64,000 bases of DNA from Acidobacteriota bacterium (GCA_003224085.1 QHYK01000049.1:1-64000), one strand, 5' to 3'; numbered from the stretch's first letter, positions 51,070 to 60,359 are shown. The notes: generated from the letters alone by a model not told the origin. A program made the numbers and translations.

Positions 51070-53082
51070 ATGACGATTGGAAAGAAGCTATACGCGGGTT
51101 TCGGCTTGATTCTGGCCATTCTCGCAGTCCTGTTTCTGGTGAACACGGTCACCGGTTATTTGGAAAAGTCCGCGCGCAACAGCGCCAGCATGGCCCTCGA
51201 CAGCGTCCGTACCGTCGAGGCCGTCCGCTACCAGATCATGCTGAATCGCCTCAACATGAACAACTTCCTCCTCAGCGGCGATCCCCGCGACGAAGAGAAG
51301 GTCAACAAAGGCCTCACCGATATGTCCGACCTCATCAAGCGCGGCGAAGCTCAGGCCAGCAACGATGCCGTCCACACCGCTTTGATTCAGGTTGAGAGCA
51401 CCGAGGCCAGTTGGGCCGACAACTTTGCCAAGCCTTTGATTGCCAAGCGTCACCAAGTCGATTCCGGTGACGCCACCGTCTCCGATCTGCAAATTTTCTA
51501 TCTCCAGAAAGATCCCTCCTCGTGGCTGGCTAAGTCTGCCGCGGTCCTGGACCAGAGTAACGCCGATATCACCAAGTTTCTGGAACAAACCACCAAGTCT
51601 GCGAACACCGCCTCTGGCTTCAGCGTGTTTATGACTATCGGAGGTACGTTGATTGCGCTGATTGCCGGTGGACTCATCGCTTTCTATACCGCGCGGTCGA
51701 TTACCGAGCCGCTGACCCATCTCATGACCGTCACACGCGAAATCGGTGACTCCGGCGATCTCGATCAGAACATTGACATTCATCGCAACGACGAAATTGG
51801 CGCTCTCGCCACCACTTTCAACAACATGGTGGCTTACCTCAAGGAAATGGCCAGCGTCTCGATGGCCGTTGCGGAGGGCGACTTGGACGTCGAAGTTGTG
51901 CCACGCTCCAAGCGCGATACACTGGGCAACGCTTTCCTTCGCATGTCCCATGGCTTGCAGCAGCTTGTGCGCACCACGCGCGACTCCGCGGGCCAGGTTT
52001 CCGCCGGCTCCAATCAAGTGGCTGGCGCGGCCGACGAATCCGCCAAAGTCAGCGTGCAGGCCTCTTCGGCCATCGAGGAAGTCACCAGCACCATGCACGA
52101 AATGACCATCAATGTGCAAAACGTGGTGAAGAACACCCAGCTTCAAGCCTCCAGCGTCGCGGAAACTTCGGCCTCCATCGACCAGATGGTCACCTCGATT
52201 CAGCGCGTCGCGGACACCGCAAAAGTGCTGCTCGACATTGCCAACCGCTCCCGCGAAGAAGTCGTCACCGGCATCCAGACCATGGAAAAGGCCACCGACG
52301 GGCTCAACCGTACCAGCCAGGCCATTCAGTCTTCCGCCGAAATCATCAACATTCTTGGCCACCGCGCCGACGATATCGGCAAGATCATTGAAGTCATCGA
52401 CGATCTTGCCGAACAAACCAACCTGCTGGCACTCAATGCCGCCATCGAAGCGGCCCGCGCCGGCGAGCACGGCCTCGGTTTTGCCGTAGTCGCCGACGAA
52501 GTTCGCAAGCTTGCGGAAAAGTCTACGCAATCCACCAAGGAAATCGCCGACCTCATCCAGAGCATCCAACGCGAGGCGCGCCAGGCCGTGGAAAACATGG
52601 ATCGCAGCACGCGCATCGTCGAAGAGGGTTTGAACCTGGGGAACGAGCTTGGCTCTGCGCTGCATAAGATTTCGAATGTGGTTACCGAAGTCTACAAGTT
52701 CTCCCAGGAAATCGGCGCGGCCACCAACGAGCAGTCCGTGGGGTCTGCGCAAATCGCCAAAGCCACTAGCCGGCTCACGGAAATCACGCAAGAAATCAAT
52801 TCCGCCGTCGAGGAGCAGGCTTCTGGCGCGCAAGCCGTCGTCCGCGCCATGGACAAGATGCGCGAACTAGTGCAACAGTCCGCTTCCAGCTCCACCGAGC
52901 TTTCCGCCGCTGCCGAACAGATGTTGAAGCTTTCCCGCAATTTGCTCGATGCCATGGACCGCTTTGTTCTCGATCGCGCCAGCCAGCAGCGCACGCGCCG
53001 TGGAGAGCAGGCCGGCAAGCGGCGTGGCTCGGAAGAAGAGCGCCAGCAAGATGGCCAGTACGCCGAGCTCGCTCGTTCCTAA
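51070..53082 (+). CDS. Methyl-accepting chemotaxis protein with periplasmic helical sensor
   Basis: The 670-residue receptor has membrane helices at about 9-29 and 183-205. Between them is a helical four-helix-bundle or CHASE3-like sensor (SARNSASMALDSVRTVEAVRYQIMLNRLNMNNFLLSG). A HAMP domain (about 206-260) and a second HAMP-like unit (SMAVAEGDLDVEV) lead to the signalling domain with the tip [38 protein letters not shown]. The tail after 645 is Arg/Glu/Gln-rich. It should report to the CheW and CheA encoded directly downstream. Confidence 0.93.
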   Translation: MTIGKKLYAGFGLILAILAVLFLVNTVTGYLEKSARNSASMALDSVRTVEAVRYQIMLNRLNMNNFLLSGDPRDEEKVNKGLTDMSDLIKRGEAQASNDAVHTALIQVESTEASWADNFAKPLIAKRHQVDSGDATVSDLQIFYLQKDPSSWLAKSAAVLDQSNADITKFLEQTTKSANTASGFSVFMTIGGTLIALIAGGLIAFYTARSITEPLTHLMTVTREIGDSGDLDQNIDIHRNDEIGALATTFNNMVAYLKEMASVSMAVAEGDLDVEVVPRSKRDTLGNAFLRMSHGLQQLVRTTRDSAGQVSAGSNQVAGAADESAKVSVQASSAIEEVTSTMHEMTINVQNVVKNTQLQASSVAETSASIDQMVTSIQRVADTAKVLLDIANRSREEVVTGIQTMEKATDGLNRTSQAIQSSAEIINILGHRADDIGKIIEVIDDLAEQTNLLALNAAIEAARAGEHGLGFAVVADEVRKLAEKSTQSTKEIADLIQSIQREARQAVENMDRSTRIVEEGLNLGNELGSALHKISNVVTEVYKFSQEIGAATNEQSVGSAQIAKATSRLTEITQEINSAVEEQASGAQAVVRAMDKMRELVQQSASSSTELSAAAEQMLKLSRNLLDAMDRFVLDRASQQRTRRGEQAGKRRGSEEERQQDGQYAELARS

Positions 53083-53101
53083 GGGACGGGAGATTCTTTG
53101 A

Positions 53102-53578
53102 ATGGAAAAGGACCTTCAGGTAGTTGGTTTCCGGATCGGCAACGAAACGTACGGAGTGCGCATCGGTTCGGTGCGTGAAATCGTCCGCGTTCCGGAGATT
53201 ACCGCCGTGCCCAGCGCCCCTGATCTAATCGAGGGGGTAATAAATCTTCGCGGCAAGATTATCCCGGTGATGGACCTTCGCAAGCGCTTTGGCCAAACGG
53301 AAATTCACGCCGACAAAAAGAACCGCATCCTCGTCGTCGAGCTGGAGAACCAACTGGTCGGCCTTATCGTGAACGCCGCTTCCGAAGTGCTCAAAATTCC
53401 ACCGTCGGACATAGAAGCTCCCGGAAGCGTTTTTGCCGAAGGCCAATCCAGTTACGTTACCGGCGTCGGCAAGCTCAAAGGCCGCCTCATCATTCTCTTG
53501 GACATTTCAAAGCTCCTGCAGCGTCCCGAATACAAACGCCTCGAGGAGGTCGCGGAACCCGTCGCTACCGTCAGGTAG
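53102..53578 (+). CDS. cheW: CheW coupling protein
   Basis: This 158-residue CheW is canonical: VVGFRIGNETYGVRIGSVREIVRVPEITAVPSAPDLIEGVINLRGKIIPVMDLRKRF at the start, including NLRG, then RILVVELENQLVGLIVNAASEVLKI and IILLDISKLLQ at the end. It is 20 bases after the MCP gene and would link that receptor to the CheA at 54524. Confidence 0.95.
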   Translation: MEKDLQVVGFRIGNETYGVRIGSVREIVRVPEITAVPSAPDLIEGVINLRGKIIPVMDLRKRFGQTEIHADKKNRILVVELENQLVGLIVNAASEVLKIPPSDIEAPGSVFAEGQSSYVTGVGKLKGRLIILLDISKLLQRPEYKRLEEVAEPVATVR

Positions 53579-53618
53579 TTCTGCCCCCTTTGCCGACGGT
53601 CCGTCGCACACGCACGCC

Positions 53619-54527
53619 ATGGGAACCATTACCACTGCCCAGATTCAGCTCACGGAAGCGGAATTGAAGCTTCTTCAGACTTTGGTCTACCAGGAATGCG
53701 GTATGTTTTTTGACGAGCGCCGCTCGCATTTCCTGAAAGACCGGCTGCAGCGCCGCCTCAAAGCCTGCAACCTCGATTCTTTTTACTCTTACTACCGCTT
53801 GCTGACGAGCCGGGAAGGCCGCGCCGAACTCGCAATGCTGCTCGAAAATCTCACCGTCAACGAAACCAGTTTCTTCCGCAACAAGCCGCAGCTCGACTTG
53901 CTCCAAAAGTCCGTCCTGGAAGGTTTGCTCCATCACAAGCAGGAACGCCGCGACTACACTCTTCGCGTGTGGAGCGCCGGTTGCTCCTCCGGACAGGAAC
54001 CTTACACCGTTGCGATTCTGATCTGTGATGCGCTCGCTTACTACTATCTGCGCAATCCGCTTCCTTTCGAAATGCCATCGTCGAAACCGCTGATTCCGCC
54101 GCCCTGGAAAGTCGAAATCGTGGCCTCGGATATCAGCTACGCCAGCCTCCGCATTGGACAGGAGGGTTTTTACACCGAGCAGCAAATGGAGCCCGTCGAC
54201 TACACCTGCCGTCTGCGTTATTTCGAAAAGTCCGGCGACAAGTATGCCGTCAAGTCCAAGTTGAGAGAACTGGTCCAGTTCGACTTCCATAATCTAAAGA
54301 CGGAATTCCTGCCGCGACGCAACGACATCATCCTCTGCCGCAACGTCATGATCTATTTTGATGAAGCCGAGCAGAAGCGCTTGATTGACAAGTTCTGGAA
54401 TTGCTTGAATCCCGGCGGGTATCTCTTCGTCGGCCATGCCGAGAGCCTGTTTGGTCTGACGCAGAAATTCCGCATGGTGCATGAAAACAACGGCACGGCT
54501 TATCAGCGCATCGAGGCAACCCCGTGA
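53619..54527 (+). CDS. cheR: Chemotaxis methyltransferase CheR
   Basis: The 302-residue enzyme starts at ATG 53619. A longer frame from 53433 overlaps cheW by 145 bases and has Ser/Pro-rich non-conserved sequence, so it is rejected. The SAM site is VWSAGCSSGQEPYTVAI, followed by EIVASDISYASL and ILCRNVMIYFDEAEQKRL and the GYLFVGHAES motif. It carries a short Pro-rich insertion between the first and second motifs (PLPFEMPSSKPLIPPP). It methylates the neighbouring MCP. Confidence 0.94.
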   Translation: MGTITTAQIQLTEAELKLLQTLVYQECGMFFDERRSHFLKDRLQRRLKACNLDSFYSYYRLLTSREGRAELAMLLENLTVNETSFFRNKPQLDLLQKSVLEGLLHHKQERRDYTLRVWSAGCSSGQEPYTVAILICDALAYYYLRNPLPFEMPSSKPLIPPPWKVEIVASDISYASLRIGQEGFYTEQQMEPVDYTCRLRYFEKSGDKYAVKSKLRELVQFDFHNLKTEFLPRRNDIILCRNVMIYFDEAEQKRLIDKFWNCLNPGGYLFVGHAESLFGLTQKFRMVHENNGTAYQRIEATP

Positions 54528-56623
54528 GCCGGCCGTCGGACGATCGCAACGGCGAGCTGCGCGCTCTGTTTTTCGAGAGCGCCGCTGAACTATTGCAATC
54601 CCTTAACGAGGCGGGCCTGGAACTCGAAGCTCGACCCGCCGACGAAGAAGTGTTTCGCCGCGTTCGCCGAATTGTCCACACGTTAAAAGGGGATTCCGCG
54701 GCTTGCGGGCTCCGCAAACTTAGCGAACTCGCACATGAGCTCGAAGACGTGCTCACGCCCCAGGTTGCTGCCCTTCACGGTGCGGATCTTCCCGGGGTCG
54801 TGCTCGCGGCCGCCGATAGCTTTGGCGCGATGCTGGCGGCTTATCAGAAAAGCGCCAAAGTGCCCGCCGTTAACGAACTTCATGCGATGATCCGCCGGCT
54901 CCTGGAAACCAGGGAGACCGCTGCGAATGCCGCCGCTTCTGATGCCGCGAAGGCGCCTGGCCAGTTTGCCTGGACCGAATACGAGCAGCTTATGATTTCT
55001 GAGGCCGTTCACCGCGGCGATTCCGTTTACAACCTTGCTCTGCACATCGATCCGAACAGCTTGATGCGCGCGGCGGCGTTCCAGCTCATTCGCAACGTTC
55101 TTCATGGAAGCGGTACGGTCATTGCGTTGCGTCCCGAAGACAATGTGGCGGCGGCCAACATCGAAGTCGTGGAAGCTGCGCTCGCCAGTGCGCAATCCGT
55201 GGAAAAACTTTTTCATCGTTGCCGTATTCCTTCGATTGTTTCCGAAGTCCGCATCGAAAAAGTCGCCGCATCGCAAATGCCGGAACACGAACTCCTCGGC
55301 GACTTGCTTGAAGAACAGGCCGCAAAAGTCGTTGCCAGCAGCATGGAAGGAATGGAGGGCGACCGGACTCCGAAATCTTCCTTTCCCGGCTCAGCAGCCG
55401 TCGCCGTTGCAGAGAGCACGCTCCGCGTGGACGCCGCGCGCATTGACGCGGTCATGAACCTGGTCGGTGAGCTGATTATCGGCAAGTCCATGCTTCACCG
55501 GACGCTCACCGAATTCGATAAGCAGCACGCTCGCGACCCCGTGCGCGCCAAGCTTGCCGAGGCCATGGCCTTTCAAGCTCGCATCCTCGACGAACTGCAC
55601 AAGTGCGTTCTGAAGATTCGCATGGTGCCCGTCGAGCAACTTTTCCGCCGCTTTCCGCGCATCGTTCGCGACGTCGCCAAGCAATGCGGAAAAGATGTCG
55701 CGCTGGAAATCTCCGGTCAAACGACCGACCTCGACAAGGGCATTCTCGACGCTCTCGCCGAGCCGCTCATGCATCTTGTCCGCAACGCGGTGGATCACGG
55801 TGTTGGCTCTCCCGAAGAACGCCTCGCGGCGGGAAAGCCTGCCCGGGGCACCGTTTATCTGAACGCCTATCATCAGGGCACCCAAGTGGTGATGGAAGTC
55901 CGCGATGACGGCCGCGGCATCGACCTGGCCGTCATTCGCGCCCGCGCCGTCGAAAAGGGAATTGTCAAAGCAGAAGAAGTCCAGCGCCTCAACGAGCAGG
56001 ACGTTGTGAATCTGATTTTCGAATCCGGCTTCAGCACCGCGAAGGAAGTGACCGAAGTCTCGGGCCGCGGCATCGGCATGGACGTCGTTCGGACGGTGAT
56101 GGACCGCCTCAAGGGAACCATTCACGTTAGCTCGCAAAAAGGCCGCGGCACCACGTTTCAGCTTCGCGTGCCGCTGACTCTAGCCAGCATTCAAACTTTG
56201 CTTTTCCGCGTCGGCGGCCGCCTCTTTGCCGTGCCGCTGTCCTCGGTCGTCGAAATCACGCGCGTCACCGACCAGGAAATACACCAAGTGGACCAGCGCG
56301 AAGTCCTCCGCCTTCGCGAGCAAGTCCTCATGCTGGTGCGCTTGAATCACCTCAGTCGCTTGCGAAGTATCGATCCGCCATCCGCGAAGAAGAGGAGTTT
56401 CGTCATTGTAATTGGCGCGGCGGAAAAACGCTTCGGCCTGGTCGTCGATAGTCTTGTGGGTGAAGAAGAATTGGTCATCAAAGCGCTTCCGGGAGAGATC
56501 GTTTCGAGCGACCTCGTCAGCGGCGCCTCCATTCTTGGCGATGGCACGGTCGTTCTGATTCTCAACGTTCCGGCGATTCTCTCGCGCCTTTCTCGCGCCA
56601 CGCCGCTCGGAGCCATCGCATGA
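54524..56623 (+). CDS. cheA: Chemotaxis histidine kinase CheA
   Basis: The 699-residue kinase (GTG overlapping the cheR stop) has a P1/Hpt domain with H52 (IVHTLKGDSAACGL), an alpha/beta middle segment (about 145-265) that may be the P2 regulator-binding region, and a P3 dimerisation region with MNLVGELIIGKSMLHR. A P4 ATPase with LMHLVRNAVDHGVGS and GRGIGMDVVRTVMDRLKG and a CheW-like P5 (TLLFRVGGRLFAVPLSSVVEI) follow. It has one Hpt and no receiver, unlike the hybrid CheA of the leftward operon. Its stop overlaps the cheB start. Confidence 0.95.
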   Translation: MSRPSDDRNGELRALFFESAAELLQSLNEAGLELEARPADEEVFRRVRRIVHTLKGDSAACGLRKLSELAHELEDVLTPQVAALHGADLPGVVLAAADSFGAMLAAYQKSAKVPAVNELHAMIRRLLETRETAANAAASDAAKAPGQFAWTEYEQLMISEAVHRGDSVYNLALHIDPNSLMRAAAFQLIRNVLHGSGTVIALRPEDNVAAANIEVVEAALASAQSVEKLFHRCRIPSIVSEVRIEKVAASQMPEHELLGDLLEEQAAKVVASSMEGMEGDRTPKSSFPGSAAVAVAESTLRVDAARIDAVMNLVGELIIGKSMLHRTLTEFDKQHARDPVRAKLAEAMAFQARILDELHKCVLKIRMVPVEQLFRRFPRIVRDVAKQCGKDVALEISGQTTDLDKGILDALAEPLMHLVRNAVDHGVGSPEERLAAGKPARGTVYLNAYHQGTQVVMEVRDDGRGIDLAVIRARAVEKGIVKAEEVQRLNEQDVVNLIFESGFSTAKEVTEVSGRGIGMDVVRTVMDRLKGTIHVSSQKGRGTTFQLRVPLTLASIQTLLFRVGGRLFAVPLSSVVEITRVTDQEIHQVDQREVLRLREQVLMLVRLNHLSRLRSIDPPSAKKRSFVIVIGAAEKRFGLVVDSLVGEEELVIKALPGEIVSSDLVSGASILGDGTVVLILNVPAILSRLSRATPLGAIA

Positions 56624-57786
56624 GCGAACGCATTCGAGTTCTGGTCGTCGACGATTCCGCGCTCATGCGGAAACTGATCCCCGCGATCCTTGCGCGCGAC
56701 TCCTCCATCGAAGTCGTGGGCACCGCCATGGACGGCGCCTTCGCATTAAAGAAGATTCAAGAACTGCAGCCCGACGTTGTCACTCTCGACCTGGAAATGC
56801 CGCGCATGGACGGCATGGAAATGCTGCGGCTCATCATGCGCAGCGCGCCGCTGCCCATCATTTTGTTCAGCACGCATTCGAAAGAGGGCGGCTACGCCAC
56901 GATGAAGGCTCTCGCGCTTGGCGCGGTGGACTTCCTTGCCAAGCCAAAAGACGCGGCGGCCGGCCATCTTGAAGACATTGCCGACCAGCTCATTGCCAAG
57001 ATCAAACTGGCCAAACGCGCCGCCCAACGCAAGCTTCCGCCGGTCACTGTCCCCGAAGAACTGCCTGGCGTCAAGAAACCGGCTCGCCCGGCGCTCGCGC
57101 CGCGCCGGGTCATCGCCGTGGGAATTTCCACGGGCGGCCCCAACGCGTTGCAATTCATGCTGTCGCAGATTCCGAGCGATTTTCTTTCCACCATTCTCGT
57201 CGTGCAGCACATGCCCGAAGGCTTTACCGAAATGTTCGCCAAGCGCCTCGACGAATGCTGCCCCCTGGAAGTGCACGAAGCGCGCTCCGGCGATCTGCTT
57301 CTTGCTGGTCGTGTCCTGATTTGTCCCGGCAATCGCCACATGATGGTGCGGCGCATGCCGCGCGGCGACATGGTGGTCCTTTCCGACGGCCCGCCCGTCA
57401 ATGGGCACCGGCCGTCCGCGGACGTGCTTTTCCATTCGGCCGCGCAGGAATTCAGCCTCATGTCCGTTGGCGTGGTGATGACCGGCATGGGAGAAGACGG
57501 TGCGGAAGGCCTTGGCGCGATCAAGGCCGCCGGCGGCATGACCATCGCGCAAAGTGAAGAGAGCTGCGTCGTTAGCGGCATGCCCCGCGCTGCCATCCTG
57601 AAAGGCTACGCGAACAAAGTGATTCCGCTCGAAGGGCTTGGTTCATTTTTGGCGAATAACTACGGCGCGGAGAAGAATCTCGCTGACAAAGATCTTGGGG
57701 AGAAAGTCGAGAAAGACGAGAAGCCCGAGAAAACGGAAAAGCACGATAAACCCGAAAGGACACCCGTACCCTCCCATCGCTCGTGA
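56620..57786 (+). CDS. cheB: Protein-glutamate methylesterase CheB
   Basis: This 388-residue enzyme has a receiver with acceptor D57 (VVTLDLEMPRMDG) and a methylesterase domain with S170 (GISTGGPN), H197 (VVQHMPEGF) and D293 (TGMGEDGAEG). Beyond the domain, from about 352, is a highly charged tail of alternating Lys, Glu and Asp (EKVEKDEKPEKTEKHDKPER), which may be a flexible interaction tail. ATG overlaps the cheA stop. Confidence 0.94.
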   Translation: MSERIRVLVVDDSALMRKLIPAILARDSSIEVVGTAMDGAFALKKIQELQPDVVTLDLEMPRMDGMEMLRLIMRSAPLPIILFSTHSKEGGYATMKALALGAVDFLAKPKDAAAGHLEDIADQLIAKIKLAKRAAQRKLPPVTVPEELPGVKKPARPALAPRRVIAVGISTGGPNALQFMLSQIPSDFLSTILVVQHMPEGFTEMFAKRLDECCPLEVHEARSGDLLLAGRVLICPGNRHMMVRRMPRGDMVVLSDGPPVNGHRPSADVLFHSAAQEFSLMSVGVVMTGMGEDGAEGLGAIKAAGGMTIAQSEESCVVSGMPRAAILKGYANKVIPLEGLGSFLANNYGAEKNLADKDLGEKVEKDEKPEKTEKHDKPERTPVPSHRS

Positions 57787-57814
57787 AAACGCGCGCGGGG
57801 ACAAGGAGAAGGCC

Positions 57815-58267
57815 ATGAAACAATTCGCCGCACTGTTGAGAAAAGACAATCAGCCGGTCCGCTACCTGGTAGTGGACGACTCCGTCTTCGCACGCAAGAA
57901 CCTCATCAAAATGATTGAGATGTTCGGCGGCGAGCTGGCTGGCGAAGCCGGCGACGGGCTGACCGCCATCGCCGAATACAACCGCATCAAGCCGGACATC
58001 GTGCTCATGGACATCACCATGCCGCAGATGGAAGGCATCGAAGCGGTCGAGCGCATCGTGCGCCAGCACTCCGACGCGCGCATCGTGATGGTGTCGTCGG
58101 TCGGCTACCAGGAGAATATTCTCGCCGCGCTGCAAAAGGGCGCGAAGCATTTCGTGCAGAAGCCGGTTAAGCCGGAAGTACTGTACGAAATTCTCCGCTA
58201 CGTCCTGAGTGATGACCCGAACGCGGCGGGTGCGCCCGTAGCGCTGGCCGGGGAGAGCCGCTCATGA
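57815..58267 (+). CDS. cheY: CheY-like response regulator
   Basis: The 150-residue receiver starts at ATG 57815 behind AAGGAGAAGG. It has D21/D22 (VVDDSVFARKNL), acceptor D66 (IVLMDITMPQMEGIEAVERI), S in MVSSVGY and K in FVQKPVKPEVLYEIL. The TMPxMEG and VSSVGY pattern is typical of CheY. It overlaps the next gene, cheX, by four bases, which fits a regulator-phosphatase pair. A frame starting at 57638 overlaps cheB and is rejected. Confidence 0.93.
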   Translation: MKQFAALLRKDNQPVRYLVVDDSVFARKNLIKMIEMFGGELAGEAGDGLTAIAEYNRIKPDIVLMDITMPQMEGIEAVERIVRQHSDARIVMVSSVGYQENILAALQKGAKHFVQKPVKPEVLYEILRYVLSDDPNAAGAPVALAGESRS

Positions 58268-58767
58268 GAATGGAACTGATTCAGCCGTTTATCAACGCGG
58301 CCGACGCGGTCTTTGCCGAATCGCTGCAAGGCCCGACAAAAATCGTCGATGTGGAGATGGAGGAGGACGCCTACCGCCGCAAAGGCGTGGCTGCGCTGAT
58401 CCTCATCCGGGGTGACATCGAAGGCCGCGTGATTCTGGACATTGCGCCGGAAGTCGCGGTGAAAGTGGCGAGCGTCCTCGCAGGTGCGGAAATGGAAGCC
58501 AGCGAGCAAGTTGTTCGCGAAACAGTTTGCGAACTTGCGAACATGGTCATCGGAAATTCCGTCACCCTGCTCAACGACCAGGGCTTTCATTTCAAGGTGT
58601 TTCCCCCGGAAGTGCACAGGAACGAAGCCGGCCTGGCTGGCAGCGCCGACACCGAAGCCCTGGTCCTTTGCATCGAGACGCCTTGCGGCGACATTTTTCT
58701 GAACATTGCGATGCGCTATTTGCATCGCCGACGCGCCGAACGCTCCGCTGCCCCGGCCTTGGACTGA
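58264..58767 (+). CDS. cheX: CheX-like CheY-phosphatase
   Basis: The 167-residue protein begins MELIQPFINAADAVFAESL, as CheX does, and has the phosphatase helix motif E-x2-N in VRETVCELANMVIGNSVTLLN with a Pro about 21 residues further on. VALILIRGDIEGRVILDI forms the central strands. It has a single active-site helix, as in CheX, rather than the two of CheC. It would dephosphorylate CheY and shorten the signal. It is the last gene of the rightward operon. Confidence 0.88.
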   Translation: MRMELIQPFINAADAVFAESLQGPTKIVDVEMEEDAYRRKGVAALILIRGDIEGRVILDIAPEVAVKVASVLAGAEMEASEQVVRETVCELANMVIGNSVTLLNDQGFHFKVFPPEVHRNEAGLAGSADTEALVLCIETPCGDIFLNIAMRYLHRRRAERSAAPALD

Positions 58768-58870
58768 CGGTTGTTCAGGGTTTCATGTAGCGACGGGCGT
58801 TACCCCGGCATCTTCTCCGTGCTCTCTCCGGTCATCGGTGTTAAGAAAGCCCTTTGTCTGCTTGCTTTTC

Positions 58871-58926
58871 CACCAGTCACGGCGCACTCGTCACGGGTCA
58901 CCAGTCACAAGTGACGAATCACCAGG
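58871..58926. repeat. Short GTCAC-rich repeat
   Basis: CACCAGTCAC appears twice within about 30 bases, with CTCGTCAC, GGGTCACC and AAGTGACG between them, so a GTCAC core recurs five to six times on both strands. It lies between the convergent cheX and coxG genes and reaches the coxG stop. It may be a decayed repeat array or part of a termination structure. Confidence 0.4.
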
Positions 58927-59410
58927 TCAGGTTGCGGGCGAGACCAGCGAGCTTATCGAAAAACTTTTTGATCATCATTTTCGCGGTGCCGTCAATAAGT
59001 CGTTGGCCGACGGCAGCCATAGTGCCGCCCACCTGAGCATCGCCTTCGTACGAAACAAGAGTTGAGACCTCTGTACTGGTGCGGGCCTCAGCCCCGGGAC
59101 CGGTGTAGTCCGTGTAACGGGGCAGGAGCTTTAACAGGCCGTCGCCTTTAAGGAAGCCGATGCGGCCGGAGCCTTCGACGATCAGCCGAAAACTCGTAGG
59201 AGGCGCCTGGTCGGCGATGCGCACTTTCCCCTCAAATTGGCCCGAGAGCGCGGCGAGAAGCACCTTCATCTTCATGCGGTATTCGTCGGGACCAATTTTT
59301 TCCAGGCTTTCGCATCCCGGCATGGCCTGCGCCAGAATCGCGGGATCCTGAAGGATTTGAAAGGCGCGCTCAGGCGCCACGGGCAAAGTATAAGAGCCGG
59401 AAATCTTCAT
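58919..59410 (-). CDS. coxG: CoxG-like SRPBCC protein
   Basis: The 163-residue protein matches CoxG: KISGSYTLPVAPERAFQILQDPAILAQAMPGCESLEKIGPDEYRM, the START/Bet v1-like fold of carbon monoxide dehydrogenase subunit G. The C-terminal helix (FFDKLAGLARNL) is amphipathic and could tether the hydroxylase to the membrane, the role proposed for CoxG. It follows coxM after 94 bases and closes the operon. Confidence 0.88.
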   Translation of the reverse strand: MKISGSYTLPVAPERAFQILQDPAILAQAMPGCESLEKIGPDEYRMKMKVLLAALSGQFEGKVRIADQAPPTSFRLIVEGSGRIGFLKGDGLLKLLPRYTDYTGPGAEARTSTEVSTLVSYEGDAQVGGTMAAVGQRLIDGTAKMMIKKFFDKLAGLARNLTW

Positions 59411-59504
59411 GTTCGTGCAAAGGACCTTTTCGTGGCGCTTCAGACCCGTTCTTTGTTGTGATGGCAGGCTTCAGACCCGTTTTCATGAACCAATCATTAC
59501 TTGT

Positions 59505-60359
59505 TCACGCAATTCGCGAGAGCGCCGTCTTAAGCGCGCGCGCAGCGTGAACGACCGCAAGATGCCGCCGGAAATCAGCCGATGCGTGCAAGTCGGAGTT
59601 GGCGTCAACTCCCTGCGCAACCAGAGCGGCGGCGGCTTGAATATTGGCGGGCGAGGAAGTTTTCCCTTCGAACGTTTTTTCCGCCCCAGAAGCGCGATAC
59701 GCGTGATTCGAAAGCCCGGTGACCCCGATGCGCACAAAGGAAACCTTGCCCGCGTTTACGCGCACGCGCGCCGCTAGGCCCACAATCGCGAAGCCGCTCG
59801 CGGGCTGAACCATTTTCTGGTAGCTCGTTCCGGTGCGGGCGTCGTCAATGGGCACGATCACTTCGCTGAGAATTTCGCCAGGCTCGAGCGCCGTAGCGAA
59901 AGCGTCCACAAAAAAATCGGCGGCGCTCACGGTGCGCTCCGATTTCGCGCCCTTCAGCACGAACTTGGCTTCGAGCGCCTGCAGCGCCGCGGGATAATCC
60001 GCTGCCGGATCGGCGTGGGCCACGCTGCCGCCGATCGTGCCCATGTTGCGCACCTGCACGTCCCCGATGGCCGCCGCGGTTTCGGTGAGCAAAGGACATT
60101 TCTGCCGTAGCAGGGCAGAGCTCTCGATTTCGTAATGCGACGCCGTGGCACCAATGTGCAATTGCCCACCGGCCTCGCGGATGAAGTTCAGATCCTGGAT
60201 CGTTCGCAGATCCACAAGATGCTCTGGCGAGGCAAGCCGCAGCTTCATCATGGGGATCAGGCTCATGCCGCCGGCCAGCGGCTTGGCGCCGCTGGCGAGC
60301 AGATGCAGCGCCTCGTCGAGCGACTTCGGAGCCGTGTATTCAAATTTTTGCGCGATCAT
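59505..60359 (-). CDS. coxM: Molybdenum hydroxylase FAD-binding subunit (CoxM type)
   Basis: This 284-residue subunit has the FAD-binding motifs AGGMSLIPMMKLRLASP near 32 and TIGGSVAHADPAADYPAAL near 107, then the CO-dehydrogenase flavoprotein C-terminal domain. In these complexes it takes electrons from the iron-sulphur subunit to FAD and on to an acceptor. Its ATG overlaps the coxL stop by four bases. Confidence 0.9.
   Translation of the reverse strand: MIAQKFEYTAPKSLDEALHLLASGAKPLAGGMSLIPMMKLRLASPEHLVDLRTIQDLNFIREAGGQLHIGATASHYEIESSALLRQKCPLLTETAAAIGDVQVRNMGTIGGSVAHADPAADYPAALQALEAKFVLKGAKSERTVSAADFFVDAFATALEPGEILSEVIVPIDDARTGTSYQKMVQPASGFAIVGLAARVRVNAGKVSFVRIGVTGLSNHAYRASGAEKTFEGKTSSPANIQAAAALVAQGVDANSDLHASADFRRHLAVVHAARALKTALSRIA

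Noticed and set aside
51088-52833. Long minus-strand frame (581 aa) antisense to the MCP
   Set aside because: It is Gly/Asp/Val-rich shadow of the MCP coding sequence, with no recognisable domain.
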